A stretch of DNA of 64,000 nucleotides from Corylus avellana (Eukaryota > Streptophyta > Magnoliopsida > Fagales > Betulaceae). This document shows, piece by piece, positions 37,222-49,258 of the stretch (its first letter is position 1; each line of letters starts with the position of its first letter). The stretch lies in NCBI RefSeq assembly GCF_901000735.1, contig NC_081546.1, positions 4,965,001 through 5,029,000 of the forward strand, in the 5' to 3' direction. The notes under the pieces were generated by a model that ran no database searches, was not told the origin of the DNA, and saw only the letters and a program-made list of their open reading frames with translations. A program made the position numbers and the translations under genes.

Positions 37222-40200
37222 ACATATAAGCCTTTCTATCCTTAAAGTATTTGAGGTCCTCCTGTAGCCAAGCTTTTAATTTACAAGGAAACAAATTGAT
37301 CATTAACAATACATGCTTTGTGACCAAATTCGTCACATGCTACTATATATAGACTCTTAGAAGTGATGTACTTTGTAAAGTTTCTTCATTTATCTTCGGT
37401 TCCTATTTATGTTGCTGTTATCAAATGCAGAGTTAGAGCCCTCTGTCTGTTTAAACACTTGAGCGATACACAAAAGTTGGTCAGAGAATAATTAGAAAAT
37501 GAACCTCAACACACGGTCTGATGAACATTTCAAGTGATAAAGAAGAAAACAAGAGAAGAGGAGAAAAGGGAAGAAGAGAAAAGAATAGCAAGAAATCTAC
37601 ATTATTTTCTTTGATTTAGTAATATAAATAAAGTGACGATGAAAAAAAAAAAAAAAAAAAACTTAAGTTTGGCTACGTACAGTTTCTTACTTACACCTAT
37701 TTCTCTCTAAAAATTTAACTTATTTTGGAGATCTGGTCGGCCTAGGGAAAGTGTTGATGAGATAGTTTCTGGTGCATTTCCTTTCTTTTCTTCCTAGACT
37801 ATCACACAAAAATTTCTAGCTCAATCTTCAAGGCCAAAAGATTGCTAATTGTTTAGCCTTGTTATAAATTTTAGCCTATTGATGGACCCTCCAAAAAGTG
37901 CCGGAGAGGAGAGAAGTTCTATCTCCTCCCTCCCGTCCTCTTCCTTTTTTTTCTCCCTCTATGTTTTTGTTTTGGAAGTTGAATCTACTGCCCATCTGAC
38001 TCCACTTTCACCCATATGTCACTCCACCACCTTCTCTTACCTTTGCACCACCCATCATACGTGTACCCTACATACTGTTCGCTATGTTTGGCAAACCATT
38101 CTTCCTCTTTCTTCTAAAAAAATGTCAACTTCATTTCTTCACATTACACAAACAACTTTTTTTAACTTTTCTTTCCCAAAAAATTCAAAACTCATTTCAT
38201 CTTTATATCACATCAATCAATTTCATTTTTCTTTTTCTTCTCAAAACTCTTTATCAAACACACTAGCATACTTTTTTCTTTTCACTTTTGGCCGATTCTC
38301 AACTCTCATGTATATTCTTTCCCTCTACTTTCTCATTTGCCTTTTCTCATAGCCGATGCCCTTTTTTCGTCTACAGAGACAGCCAAATCTATATTTGATG
38401 TCCCCTAAGCATCATTAACAAAGTTCCTCCATTGCTAAACATCACAATGGAGTTCCTCTTCAATAGCTTCGGTGCAGTTGTTATCAGTATTATCTTGCCT
38501 GTTGTGACTAACAAGATCTCGTACCATAAAGTTTCTCCAAGTAGCCCATTTACTAAACTATCTTAAAAACTGCAATTTCCAACAGTCCCTTTCTTGGCCT
38601 GGTGCCATACCATTCTTTATTACACTAAAATCTTTACTATGTGGTCTTTGTTGGAGTGCCCCACTCCCTCGTTCGAGTTTTTATTTTTTTTATTAATGCA
38701 ATCTTGTGAAAAAAATAAAATAAAACATAAGAACCCAAAAAGATCAAGATGCGACGCGTAACGGATGGTAAAGCATAGTGAGGGTAATGACTCAAGTAGC
38801 TGAACTAAAACCCCACATCTTCCAAGCATCTCTATTTGAGCTTGTGTCAGGACATAGTCCTAACTAAGTTTCATGCCTTCTTACATTATTCTCAATCCAA
38901 ATTTGTTGTCCATGAATTAGAAGCTGCCAAGCAATCTGGGAAGAACCCTCACAGACCTTTCTGTCCTTTAATGAATTTTAAGTTCAAGGTGTAAGTGTGG
39001 TCACTGCTTCGTTCACTACACCATAAAAACCAGCAGATTGGGTAGACACCAAAAAGCAAAGCGGTTTTGATGAGTGTTTATAGTCTATAGAGAACTCAAA
39101 GCTAATGATCTTTGAAAAATAACAATTAACAGCATATGCAGTTAGGCCTTTATTTCTCCCCCCAAAAAAAAATACTGAACATGCAAGAGAACTAGAAGAG
39201 CCTCAAAAATTTCGGCTTCTGCTCAGGTTTGCTTTTCATTGCTGGGATATACAGACTTTCATCCAATTAACGAGACAAACACAACTCTACCTCTTAACAT
39301 GTTCTATTTCATGCCATGGTAGTATACATTTGGAGCAACATAAATACAGACTATGCGTATTTAGGCCAAAAATGATTAATTTGCCTCCATAAACTTCAAA
39401 AAAAAAAAAAAAAAGAGTGAAAATCTCAGAGACAAAGTGAACAGTTTCAGCTAAGTTTCAAATAACTTTTAGACTGAAGCCTGGCTAGTTAAACAAAGGT
39501 AATAAGCAAAAGTTTTTTGTCATTGATGCACAAAAGCATGTTAAACTAGAAGGATACAAAAGAGGCGACCAATAAAAGAATCACACTTACATGAGGTATA
39601 GCTCAATAAAACATGCTAGTGTTAAGACAAAATCTTGACAATGATCCAAATTCCATTCAAAGTAACCTCACGAAAAATATGACTTGAGAAGGCCAAACTA
39701 AGTAAGCGAACCTTGCAGTCAGTATCAAGCATTAAAATCCCATTCGATGAAATAATTCTACCTTCACTACGTTGGATGATTAAAAAAATTGGTGATTTTC
39801 GTCAAAGAATGTTAAATCTGACCCAGGAGAAGAGCTAAATGACTTGCGTTTTACACTGCATCAACCCAGGAAAAAAAACAAAAAATTATTGCATAAAATT
39901 TCTAGTTGTATCTTATTATGAAAAGCTCCAAAGATGCATGCCCCTAAAATATTTGTAGGTTTTCCTTACTACTTTGTAGTTGGCAACTAAGATCACACTA
40001 CAGTATAAATCCCATTGATTCAAATCCTATGGATCTCTACTACCATTACTTTGGATAAAATTCTGAACAGAATTGGTTTAACATATAAATAAGAGTGAAA
40101 TAATTACCAGGATTTGTATATCACCATATTGGGCGATCTTTGAAACTAATATCTCTAACTCTAAGTATACACGCTGAATACAGATAGCAACATGAGCTGC

Positions 40201-40310
40201 ACATAATTCAAAAATAACAGAAACCAAGAAATATATTAAAGAAGAAAAACATAAACAAAAGTCAATCTCTATGAATACCAAATTCATTTTGAGCTTGACT
40301 CATTGATTCA
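37222..40310. other. Intergenic DNA, no gene seen
   Basis: About 3 kb between the WD40 stop and the mTERF stop. It holds poly(A) near 37640 and 39399-39414. A Ser/Phe-rich open frame at 37849-38352 is composed of pyrimidine-rich low-complexity sequence and is not supported as a gene. A short frame near 38448 starting MEFLFNSFGAVVISI has no recognised relatives and ends after about 39 codons. The last few hundred bases may be mTERF 3' untranslated sequence. Confidence 0.5.
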
Positions 40311-41843
40311 TTAAAGACAAACAGTACGTCTGTAAAGTACTTCATCATCGCTCTCATCTTCCTCATCGGACACAATCTCACTCCCTGGTAGCTCCAACTT
40401 TCCACCCACACAGAATGTTGGGCCTACACCCTCTGTTTCAATATAATCACCCTGCAATCTTTCTTCGAATCTCTGGTCACTACAGTTGAGGAGCCAATTC
40501 AAGGAACACCTGATTCCCCTGCTCTTTAACCTCTGGTACCTGGGTTTAATCCTAGACTCCAAGCTATAAGTAAAATATTCTGGGAATTCCACGAGTTCTT
40601 TTATAGGTCTCCCCATCTCAGTCTTAAAAAAGTAATAACTGTTCTTCATTAGCTCAACCCGCAATGCAATTAATTGGGGACATTTGACAATCATCTTGGC
40701 CACATCCTCAGAGGATATCACCCGCCCTATGAGGAAGTCAACAGGTTTCATAATCACATGTTGGTGAAGGCTAACTATCTGTGGCATTTTCTCTATCACT
40801 CGAGCAAACCCGTCGGGATCAATCTTGAGCTTCAAATTGAAAAAGTACTGCTGCGAAGACAACTTTGCTTTCAGAGGCAGCCCAATAATTTGGGGGTATT
40901 GAGCAATAACCGAAGCAAGTGATTCCCTCCTAATCCCAAAACTAAGCAAACATTCCACATTTGGTTTAACAGTCTCTTCAAGATCATACCCAAGTATATA
41001 AGCCCGCTTCTCCAACATCCTAGCCAAAATCTTCTTCGGCAAACCGAAAGACACCAAGTAATCTACAAGCGGTTTAATCATAGTCCCAACTCTCATCCCC
41101 AAAAGATAAGGATATTGTGTGACCATCGGACCAATATCTCTAGGACTAACGCCAATGCTAACCAGATATGCAACCGAAGTACTCATGGTCCCCTCTAGCT
41201 TAAACCCGAGAAGCTCAGGATACTTCTGCAACACATACCCAATATCCAGCTTCTCCACATCAAGCCCGCGAAGGAACTTGACAACCGGCGCGAGCTCAAC
41301 AACCACACTTGCGTGCAACACTTGCGGGTAATTCTTAACAAACTCTCCTAATTTCGACCTCTGAATCCCAATTTTCTCCAAGTAACCCAACACAGGGATA
41401 ATGTTCTTGCGCACACTACATCCTAGCATCAATGGGTACTCGTTAATATCATCAATGGTCAAGCCTAGCTTCTGTAGGAACTCGACGCGCTCCCTCATGA
41501 CCTCGACCGTTGAGGGAAGCTCGAGGTTTTCCAGTTCATCAGGAACTATGCCTAAGGTCTTCAAGTAATCGCAAATGATTACACGGGAAACGAGCTTTTC
41601 CTTTCGGCCCTGGACCACACCCCAGGTGACAGAAGGCATTTCGTACTCGGGGAATTTGGAGGAGGATTGGGTCGAAAACGAGACAAACTGTAAAACCCTT
41701 GAAGGGTTTAGGGTTTGGAGCTGTGAGGGGCATGGGTTTTGGCGGGGTCGGGCTGGGGTTGGGGTTTGAGTGAGTTTGTGAGGTATTTGTGCTGGGTTTC
41801 GGATGGCTTTGATGGGTTTTGCTCTTCTGAGGAGTGAGGTCAT
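40311..41843 (-). CDS. mTERF-family organellar protein (mTERF4/BSM/RUG2-type)
   Basis: Single exon, 510 residues from the ATG at 41843. The first 60-70 residues are Arg/Ser/Thr/Pro-rich with few acids (MTSLLRRAKPIKAIRNPAQ), as expected for a chloroplast or mitochondrial transit peptide. From about residue 110, eight or more tandem mTERF motifs of about 35 residues follow, each with a conserved Pro between helices: YPLMLGCSV, YPQVLHASV, YPELLGFKL, YPYLLGMRV, RAYILGYDL, YPQIIGLPL, MPQIVSLH, CPQLIALRV, FPEYFTYSLE. The C-terminus is acidic (SDEEDESDDEVLYRR). mTERFs bind nucleic acid in organelles; Arabidopsis mTERF4 (BSM/RUG2) is needed for chloroplast group II intron splicing and plastid gene expression, and the acidic tail resembles it. 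The frame stays open 86 codons upstream to an ATG at 42101, but that includes a His-Thr run from a GT/CA microsatellite, so 41843 is preferred. Confidence 0.93.
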   Translation of the reverse strand: MTSLLRRAKPIKAIRNPAQIPHKLTQTPTPARPRQNPCPSQLQTLNPSRVLQFVSFSTQSSSKFPEYEMPSVTWGVVQGRKEKLVSRVIICDYLKTLGIVPDELENLELPSTVEVMRERVEFLQKLGLTIDDINEYPLMLGCSVRKNIIPVLGYLEKIGIQRSKLGEFVKNYPQVLHASVVVELAPVVKFLRGLDVEKLDIGYVLQKYPELLGFKLEGTMSTSVAYLVSIGVSPRDIGPMVTQYPYLLGMRVGTMIKPLVDYLVSFGLPKKILARMLEKRAYILGYDLEETVKPNVECLLSFGIRRESLASVIAQYPQIIGLPLKAKLSSQQYFFNLKLKIDPDGFARVIEKMPQIVSLHQHVIMKPVDFLIGRVISSEDVAKMIVKCPQLIALRVELMKNSYYFFKTEMGRPIKELVEFPEYFTYSLESRIKPRYQRLKSRGIRCSLNWLLNCSDQRFEERLQGDYIETEGVGPTFCVGGKLELPGSEIVSDEEDESDDEVLYRRTVCL

Positions 41844-41863
41844 TGCAAGAACAGCTTGGTGTG

Positions 41864-41866
<3 letters not shown>

Positions 41867-41899
<33 letters not shown>
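41867..41899. repeat. (GT)n microsatellite in the mTERF 5' leader
   Basis: About 16 GT units, 24 bases upstream of the chosen mTERF start codon. On the mTERF strand it is (CA)n and, if translated from the upstream in-frame ATG, gives alternating Thr-His. Probably polymorphic. Confidence 0.9.
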
Positions 41900-41900
<1 letters not shown>

Positions 41901-42101
41901 TATGGCAAACTGAACTGAAGAAATGGGAAATAGATTTTGTGTATTCAAATTGAATGGAATGTTTGGCTTACCTGAGTCAGAAGGAAGGAAGGAAGAGCGC
42001 TGTTGAGCTCTGTGCAGAGGATTGTGTGAGTGCCAAGGAGAGAGCGGGAGAGGGCGGTGGCGATACAGGAAGAAGCACTTCAACCAAATGGGGGTGGCCA
42101 T

Positions 42102-43976
42102 TTGGGGGTGGTTTCGACCATTCTCTTTTTCTTTTTCTGTTTTTTTTTTTTTTTTTTAAATTTTTTTAAATTTTTTTAAAAAAATTATTTTGTGTGTTTT
42201 TTAATTTATTTATTTGTTATTTTGTATTAAACATTTTTTTTTTGAGATTTTTTTTTTTTTTAAAAAAAAAACACTTTACCCCTAGCCTAGGGGCATTTTG
42301 AGGAGTAAGCAAAAAATCTTTTCTAAATTTTTGCTTTCTCTCTTCTTTTTTTTTTTTTTTCTTATGTGGAACATTTTTGTTATTTTAAATTTCAAAACGG
42401 AAACATTGCAATCCTAATGATAAATTGGGAGGGACATTACAAAATTGAAACATTGCTATTTAAAAAGCAATGATATAACAATTATTTTAAATATTACAGA
42501 ACTTGTCTAGTGATAGGTGCACTTATCAATATAGAATTTGTTGTTATTATTTATTAAAGGGAAGGGGAAAAAAAAATTAATGTAAAACAGTGTTATAGGG
42601 ACATGCTTTTTCTTTTTTCTAGTCAATATGAGAAAGGGAAAATGGGGAATTATAGGGACATGCTTAATCCAAGGAAAAGCTTTATTAGTTGGAAGTAAAA
42701 TTATGCCAATAGTGCAATTTTAGTAGGATGCTAAGATAATTCCTATGGCATCCCTAACTGAGGAGGATAAAGTGGATTGGCAGACAACATTGGTCACAAT
42801 TTTTCCTTCAATTTTTTGCCTTTTTTATTTATGAATTGTATTCTAAATCTATGATCACTTAGATTTATAGAACCTCAATTCACCATAAGGCACATTTCAA
42901 AGTTGGAATAAGTAGTATTTTCTCCACACCTATGGTGACTTTTAAAACTATTATTGAATAAAAGATGAATTTTATTAAATTTTAATCTAATAGTAGTTTT
43001 AAAAGTCACTTACGAGTATGAAAAAATAGGGGTAAGAAAGTAGAAGTATGTAGTATTACTCTTTTGTTATTGCTTCCGTTCATCTCAAATCGATGAAGGG
43101 CTAAGCATGTTCATCTATTATTATGCTTTGTTGTTTTTCTTGGCCATGAAAATTCCTGACTTGTGGTTCAGGGCCGAAAGGAATAAATTCCTTTCAGGGG
43201 CTGGAACTGTGTAGAATAAAAATGAAGCGAAAGAAGAAAATAGAAGAAACCTAGATATCAAACCTAATCAATCAAAATTACATGTGTCCCTTGAACATGT
43301 GAAAAGCACATGCCTTTTTAATAGCACGGACAACATTAGAATAAATTTTATTAAAAAATTATTTGCATCTCACATGTTATTAAAAAAATGGACTTATATC
43401 ACTTTTATAGACTAAGTTGAAAGAAATTCCTCCAACCCAATTTGAAGAGAAACAAAATCCAAACTGAAATGGAGCCACGGTAGAGAAAGGTGATGATAGC
43501 CAATATTAAGAAGCAAATTATGTTCTAAATATCTTATGGGAATTTTTATTAGATTGAACAAGAAATGCCATAGCAGTATGCCACCAAAACTGCACTAATT
43601 TTCACTAAAACATTCAGCAACCCAGAGAATAATTTATCCTCCCCAAAACCCACAGAAGTCAGAACCACAAAAAATAACCTAGACACCCCAAGGAAACTGC
43701 AAGACATACATAGAAATTTTTGTGTTTGTGTGTGAACAAATAGAACACAAACCCAGCAAAAGAATACCAAGAGAACAGAAATATGGACAAAGTAATTAAA
43801 AAAAAAAAAAAATCAAGTTTTCTTAAATGGTTACAAATGCCCAAACTCTTCCACAAGGAAAGTGAGTTCGATTGCACCCATAACAAAATACAATTACAAA
43901 AATAAAGCAAGGTCGTGCTCTAAACCTATCATACGAGAAAAAGGGCTGTACCCTTCCTATTCCTAAACTTACAAAA
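42102..43976. other. Intergenic DNA, no gene seen
   Basis: Poly(T)/poly(A) tracts at 42140-42280. A short palindrome at about 42930-43010 (GTGACTTTTAAAACTATTA and its near complement TAGTAGTTTTAAAAGTCAC) looks like a small MITE. A dispersed repeat shared with 35469-35545 lies at 43190-43268. The last 200 bases are probably 3' untranslated sequence of the gene at 43977. Confidence 0.5.
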
Positions 43977-44285
43977 TCAACGCTCCATCACAACAACCTC
44001 ATCAAAATTCCAGTCTCTAACAAGATCCCTCCTCACAGCACGGCTTCGGACGAGACGTGGGGTGCCCGGCATGCCGTTGTTGCTTGGTAATGTTGGTTGC
44101 GGGGTCACTTTGGATGACAATGTGACACAAGGATTTGCCGATGTGGGTATAAGAGATGACCGCCGGGCTAGGCAGTTGGCAATAGCAGAACATCTTCCAT
44201 CGTTGTCAGAACTTGAAACAGAGTAACTCCTAAAAGATTGTGATGGACTTTCTACACTGTGACAAGTAAGACATTTCAGACTCAT
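43977..44285 (-). CDS. Small plant protein of unknown function
   Basis: 102 residues in one coding exon. It begins MSLKCLTCHSVES, has a Ser-rich segment SYSVSSSDNDGRCSAIANCL, and ends with a basic stretch GTPRLVRSRAVRRDLVRDW followed by NFDEVVVMER. The CxxC near the start plus a C-terminal LVRSxAVRRD motif recalls a family of small uncharacterised plant proteins; I know no function for them. There is no signal peptide or membrane helix. The combination of conserved-looking motifs at both ends argues for a real gene. An upstream splice acceptor, GCTGCAG, lies at about 44330 on the minus strand, so the coding exon probably follows a spliced leader (see 44331-47085). Confidence 0.65.
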   Translation of the reverse strand: MSLKCLTCHSVESPSQSFRSYSVSSSDNDGRCSAIANCLARRSSLIPTSANPCVTLSSKVTPQPTLPSNNGMPGTPRLVRSRAVRRDLVRDWNFDEVVVMER

Positions 44286-44330
44286 GTTTGGACTCTTGAG
44301 CAGTCTCCCACTGGAAAAGACGTCTGCTGC

Positions 44331-47085
44331 AGCTTATGCCACAATAGAACAAAAGAAACAATCAGAAATCTACTATCATACATGAGAATTTTCAATTTAC
44401 AAATTGCACAAAGAGAATATATAGGAGTCTTGCAATCATACTGATGTTCGCATTTTTGGTGTGTAATGGACAAAGAGCAGATCTCATCCATTATCCAAAT
44501 TCATAGTAGTAAAAGTACCAACAAAATAATTTAGAGAATATAAATAAAACCAGTGAAATAAAACTGGTCCTCTCTCTCTCAACATAAACAATATTAATAA
44601 CCAAAAATAGAATTTGAGGATCAATTGGGGCCCAGAAAGATCAAGAACAGGGCATAATTTCACTACTACCAATCATCACAAGACATAATAATCCAATATC
44701 CTAGAACTTAAGGGCAGACCAGCAAATTTTTTTGTGAAGACTCAAAACTGCATATTTCAGATTGTTGTTTAAATAGAAGTATTATCTTCATGTGCCTTAC
44801 ACAACATTCTAAACACATTTGCATAATCTAACATGAGCAGTTTTTTTTTTTCTTTTTCTAAACAAGATTGCATTAATTAAAAAAAAAAAAAAAAAAAAAA
44901 AGGAGTACAGAAGGAGAGGATGGGGGACCCCAACAAAGACCCCATAACAGTTAGAAGATGCCCTAAAAAACCTTTTTTTTTTTACATGTGGGAATGGACC
45001 CGTCAAGAAAGGCGGTCAGAACCGACTGTTTTTTAGATAGTCTAGAGGATTAGCTGCCTGGAGAAACTCCTACTGCAGCGACAAGAAAACTTGATGGTCA
45101 CAACAAGGAAGATTGCCCTGAGAATGTTTGGATTGAAGCCACTAAAGAGGAACTCCACTTCAATGTCCAACAAGAGAGGTTTCCAAGGATTAACGCTTGA
45201 AAAGGACATCAGATTTGGAATTGACAGTTTTCATAGGCAAAAAGGGGGCACCGGCTATAGAGGGGCAAAGGAAAAGGAAAAGGAAAGAGATGATGTACAC
45301 AAGAGCCAAGAAACTGCTGCGCGAAACAAAAAAGAGCAGCGGTGCGTATAGCCACTCGTGGTGGAGGGGAGATGGTGCGGGAAGGTGATAAGGGGTTACT
45401 GGGCGAAGGTGGAGGAGGATGGCCACTAGATCTGACTTTCAAAACACACACACACAAAAAGAAAAAAAAAAAAGAAGAAGAAAAATAGAGAATCGAGAGA
45501 GGGAAGGAGAAGGAGAGCAAGGGAGCAAGCGTGGCGTTTGTGGGGAGGGGGGAGGAGGGCGAAGGGTGACACTCACTAGGCAGAGGAAGGCCTCTCCCTA
45601 GGAGGAGGAAAAGCTCTAACATGGGGAGAGGAGAGAGAGAAGCGGTCGCATTTTGTTACTATATACCTGTTATTCTGGGTATAAAGTAATTGCATATTGT
45701 ATAAAAACCATAAGGATAAGAAGTTATAATCAAATCTCTCTCTCTCTCTCAATTGCCCAGACAAGCAGACAACAGCAAATGCTTTCACCACTAGTTAAGG
45801 TTTTGCTACATCACAGATACACAATACCTATAAAATTTTTGATCAACTAATGAACCAAGAAAAAAAATGAAAATATGGACAACAATCTACCAGTTAAGGT
45901 TTGGTTCTACATCACAGATACACAATACCTATAAAGTTTTTGATCAACTAATGAACCAAGAAAAAAAATGGAAATGTGGACAACAATTGCTTGCTGGTGG
46001 ACTAAATTTCTACTTTTGATTTTTCATCCTTTTTCCTTCAAAAGCTTGTCCACAACAATGTTGAAGCACATCATGTACAACTATTTTATAAGATCACAAA
46101 GAAGGAAGCCAGGGCCCAAAACGGATGTTGTGCTACTCAACATGGTAACCATTTGAACAAATAGTAAGAGTACTGCAATCAACCCGCATGCTAAAACACC
46201 TCTCAATAAGAAAAGAAAAAGAGGTTTTACATCCCAATTTTCTTTTCTTTTTTTTTTTTTGGGGGGGAGAACAAACAATGGCCTAATAGTTTTCATATAT
46301 ATCCTTGTTGCTCCATGGTTACAAACTTACAAAGAAACATGGTGGCAATAATAAACATCACCATCATTTTTATCTTTATTAGTCTGTTCTTAAGCTTTCA
46401 AGATTTGATGAAAAATAAAGATTTTAGCCACAGTGATTGCTGATAATGCAGACTGAAACAAGAAATTCAAATTTCATTTTTAGTCATTCCTTTTCATAAA
46501 ACGTGTATGTTTGCCTCAACAAGTACAGAGTAATTCTCTTCCCAATTTAACCGACTGCACCTTATGACCTAATATATCAAAATGTCATTCACTTGCACGC
46601 CCTAAATTATTGTATATGCGCATCCTATAGACCCATTAACCCATGCCCTAAGACCCTCACAGCAACAAACAATTTTCTTGCTCCCATCACTCTATAAAGT
46701 CAAAAAACAGAAACCCATACTGAAATCTTTGACAATTGAATGAAAAAGACAAGAACTTCAAATAACATCAAAATTGACAGTTAAAGAACACAAATATATG
46801 GATACACAGAAGAAAAATAAGCCAATCAAATCTAGGTAGAGACTAAAATATATGAATTAAAAGACTTTGCACATGGGTTTGTAGTTTGTGAATATAACAT
46901 GAAAGAAGTTGCCCAAATGCTTGAGAGAATTAAACGTGAAGGGACTAATTAAGATCTGAGAAACAAACCTCTTTTCTCTCTGTCCGTCAATCTGTCTAGT
47001 CTATGCGTACCGTGACGTGATTATAGAGGTTTCGATTCCTGAGAGGCTGGCAACGAAGGATCTAACAAAGTAGACTTCTTTTTAT
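44331..47085 (-). other. Probable spliced 5' leader and promoter of the 44.0-kb gene
   Basis: On the minus strand, a TATA-like ACATATAAAAAG lies at about 47087-47076. A plausible leader exon follows (about 47050-46969), ending GAGAAAAGAG before GTTTGTTTCTC, a usable donor. The matching acceptor is GCTGCAG near 44330, giving an intron of about 2.6 kb. The intron holds a poly(A) run (44879-44900), purine-rich low-complexity DNA (45240-45650) and a tandem repeat (45790-45987). No other gene is supported here; long frames at 45209-45622 and nearby are products of the purine/pyrimidine skew. The splice pairing is inference. Confidence 0.4.
45790..45987. repeat. Two-unit tandem repeat, about 98 bp each
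   Basis: ACATCACAGATACACAATAC and the following ATCAACTAATGAACCAAG occur in two adjacent units, about 45790-45887 and 45889-45987, roughly 93% identical. Not coding. Confidence 0.85.
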
Positions 47086-47449
47086 ATGTAGGGGGAGATG
47101 CAGAGGGGGATCAGATTCTGTGAGCATCTACAGAGAAGTTCCTGCCCCGTGTGAATGTACTATGATAAGCTGTGCGTTTAGGTCCCACTTTTTTTTTTTT
47201 TTATTATTATTTTTATTTTTATGATGAACCACATATTAATCATATTTATATAATTATAATTTATATCATGACTTCTGCCTTTCAAGTTTCAAGATTATAA
47301 TTTAAAACTAAACATGTAATTTTATAGTAAGAGTGTTAAACATAAGAGACTCCACACTGATATGGCAGTATCAATTATTTTCTTGATAAACCGAAATTAA
47401 AAGTTGATAAGAGCGTCCATGTCAGTCTAATTTATTATAGCATTTGAAT

Positions 47450-47695
47450 GGTGCTAGAGATATTACAAATCCATTTACAAATTGATGTAATAATTAAGAG
47501 AAATAATAAAAATCATTATCTCAACTATCATAGTGAACAAGTGAATCTGCTATTATATTTTTGTGGAACTCACATGAATCCACAAATTCGTTGAAATAAT
47601 TAAGTAAAAAAAAAAATTGACTTATTAATTTATGTAAAATATGAATTGTCACGTCAATTTGTAAATAAATGATTTGTAGTAAAAGTTATAGTTAG
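47450..47695. repeat. MITE-like inverted repeat
   Basis: Left arm GGTGCTAGAGATATTACAAA then TCCATTTACAAATTGATGT; right arm CACGTCAATTTGTAAATAAA then TGATTTGTAGTAAAAG, largely complementary over about 40 bp. The arm sequence is similar to that of 11126-11289, so both may belong to one family. Confidence 0.5.
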
Positions 47696-47864
47696 GGGTG
47701 TAAACTGCACTTTGTAGATGATGGATTTTAGTAACCGTACATGGGCGAGACCCTTTTTTTTTGTTCTAACTATATGTGACATCTGCTTTGTATTTTTGGG
47801 TTGTTTGATGTAAAGAAATAAAAATATTTTGGACATAATATATATATATATATATATATATATA

Positions 47865-47884
47865 NNNNNNNNNNNNNNNNNNNN
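47865..47884. other. Assembly gap (20 N)
   Basis: Twenty N directly after a (TA)n run (47840-47864) and directly before CTCGAG repeats. Both are hard to sequence and assemble, which explains the gap. Confidence 0.98.
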
Positions 47885-49258
47885 CTCGAGCTCGAGCTCG
47901 AGCTCGACTCGAGCCCGACTATGCTGCTCGAGCTCGGCTCGACAAGGTATGTACCCTGCTCGAGCTCGAGCTCGAGCTCGACTATTTTGCTCGATCTCGA
48001 GCCAGGCTCGAGCTCGAGCTCGAGCTCGACTTTGTTTTTTTTTTTTTTGTTTTTTTTTTTTTGTAATTTAGATGTATTAGATTATAAAAATCATCCAGAA
48101 TAATTTGCACCTTAAAATACTAAAGAATATTAAACAAACATATCAGATTAATGTCAACCTTACAATTAAAACTAACAAAATCAACTAAAATGCTAAAGAA
48201 CATTAAACAAATATAATAGATTAATCCCAACATCACAATCATCCATACAAAATCAACTAAAATGTTAAAGAACATTAAACAAACATAAGACAGACACATC
48301 CAATACATAGGTAGCGCAAATTCCTCTTCAACCCAAAAGCCAGGATGAAGTTCATGTCCACAACTTGAAGGTTTGGACTAAAATTCACATCTACGACCTA
48401 AAAGATCTGGATCAAAGTTCAGTACTTCAGTTCACATCCAAGTAGGCAGATCGAGTGGCCAAGCCTTATTACAAAACAGAAGCAAGAAAACCGAAATACT
48501 CAAACTCTAAGTAATAAATTCATATGATCTAATGGTCGTATACTCATACTTAAATTTTATGATCATATTATCTCACAATTAATATTAATATTATCTTAGA
48601 TCTAAGATCATGTGATACATCATATATGTTTTATAAGAATAAAGTATATAATTATAATGTATTGATTAAATAACACAATAACTTATGCAGATATACCATA
48701 TGATTATATAATGATTAATGATTATGTGATATATACGATTCCAATTTCCAAAGTATAAACTATCTAATTATAATATTTGTATTAAATGACACAATAACTT
48801 GTGCGGTTGTACTATATGATTATATCATATGATAAAATGATTAATGACAATATCATATATATATATATATATTTCTTATATGTTTTTATATTAATATATA
48901 CATATATTATATATATAATATATATACACACATATACATAAATAACAAAAAAAAAACAAAGGTATATAATATATTTGTTATTATTGAGTAAATGAGTAAT
49001 GTTGATTATATATTGTTATTTGTTACTTAATAAAAAATATACGAGCCGAGCTTAATAAGCGAGGCGAGCCTTATACGAGCCGAGCTCACGAGCTGCTCAC
49101 AAGTTAGCCGAGTCGAGCCGAGCTTGTTTCGTTTAATATTCGAGTTAGGATTTGTGTTCACGAAGTGCTTCATATAATATTCGAGTCGAGCACAAGTCGA
49201 TCTTATGCGAGCCGAGCCCGAGCTTGCTCGCGAGACGCTTCGCTCACTTAACAGCCCT
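47885..49258. mobile_element. Decayed repeat element with CTCGAG-rich ends
   Basis: The left part (47885-48029) is mostly CTCGAG/AGCTCG hexamers in five clusters. The right part (49041-49245) is the related CGAGCCGAGC-type sequence ending ACAGCCCTAT. Between them lies about 1 kb of A+T-rich DNA with a tandem repeat and (TA)n, with no coding sequence. Sequences of this kind, with GAGC/CGAG subterminal repeats and an AGGGCTGTT-type end, occur at the ends of plant non-autonomous DNA transposons. The left terminus is lost in or before the gap, so the class is not settled. Confidence 0.45.
48115..48300. repeat. About 71-bp tandem repeat, 2.6 units
   Basis: Units start near 48115, 48187 and 48258. 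Each carries CTAAAGAACATTAAACAAA or a near match; the first two end ACAAAATCAACT. It lies inside the CTCGAG-ended element. Confidence 0.75.

Noticed and set aside
37849..38352. 167-codon Ser/Phe-rich frame
   Set aside because: Built from pyrimidine-rich low-complexity DNA; no domain and no start or splice context.
38448..38565. Micropeptide frame starting MEFLFNSFG
   Set aside because: About 39 codons, no family recognised, no transcript evidence available.
45209..45622. 137-codon minus-strand Pro/Ser/Phe-rich frame
   Set aside because: Composition follows GA/CT skew in a probable intron; several overlapping frames of equal quality exist.
47885..48029. Arg/Ala/Ser-rich frame in CTCGAG arrays
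   Set aside because: Simple hexamer repeats give open frames on both strands; not a gene.
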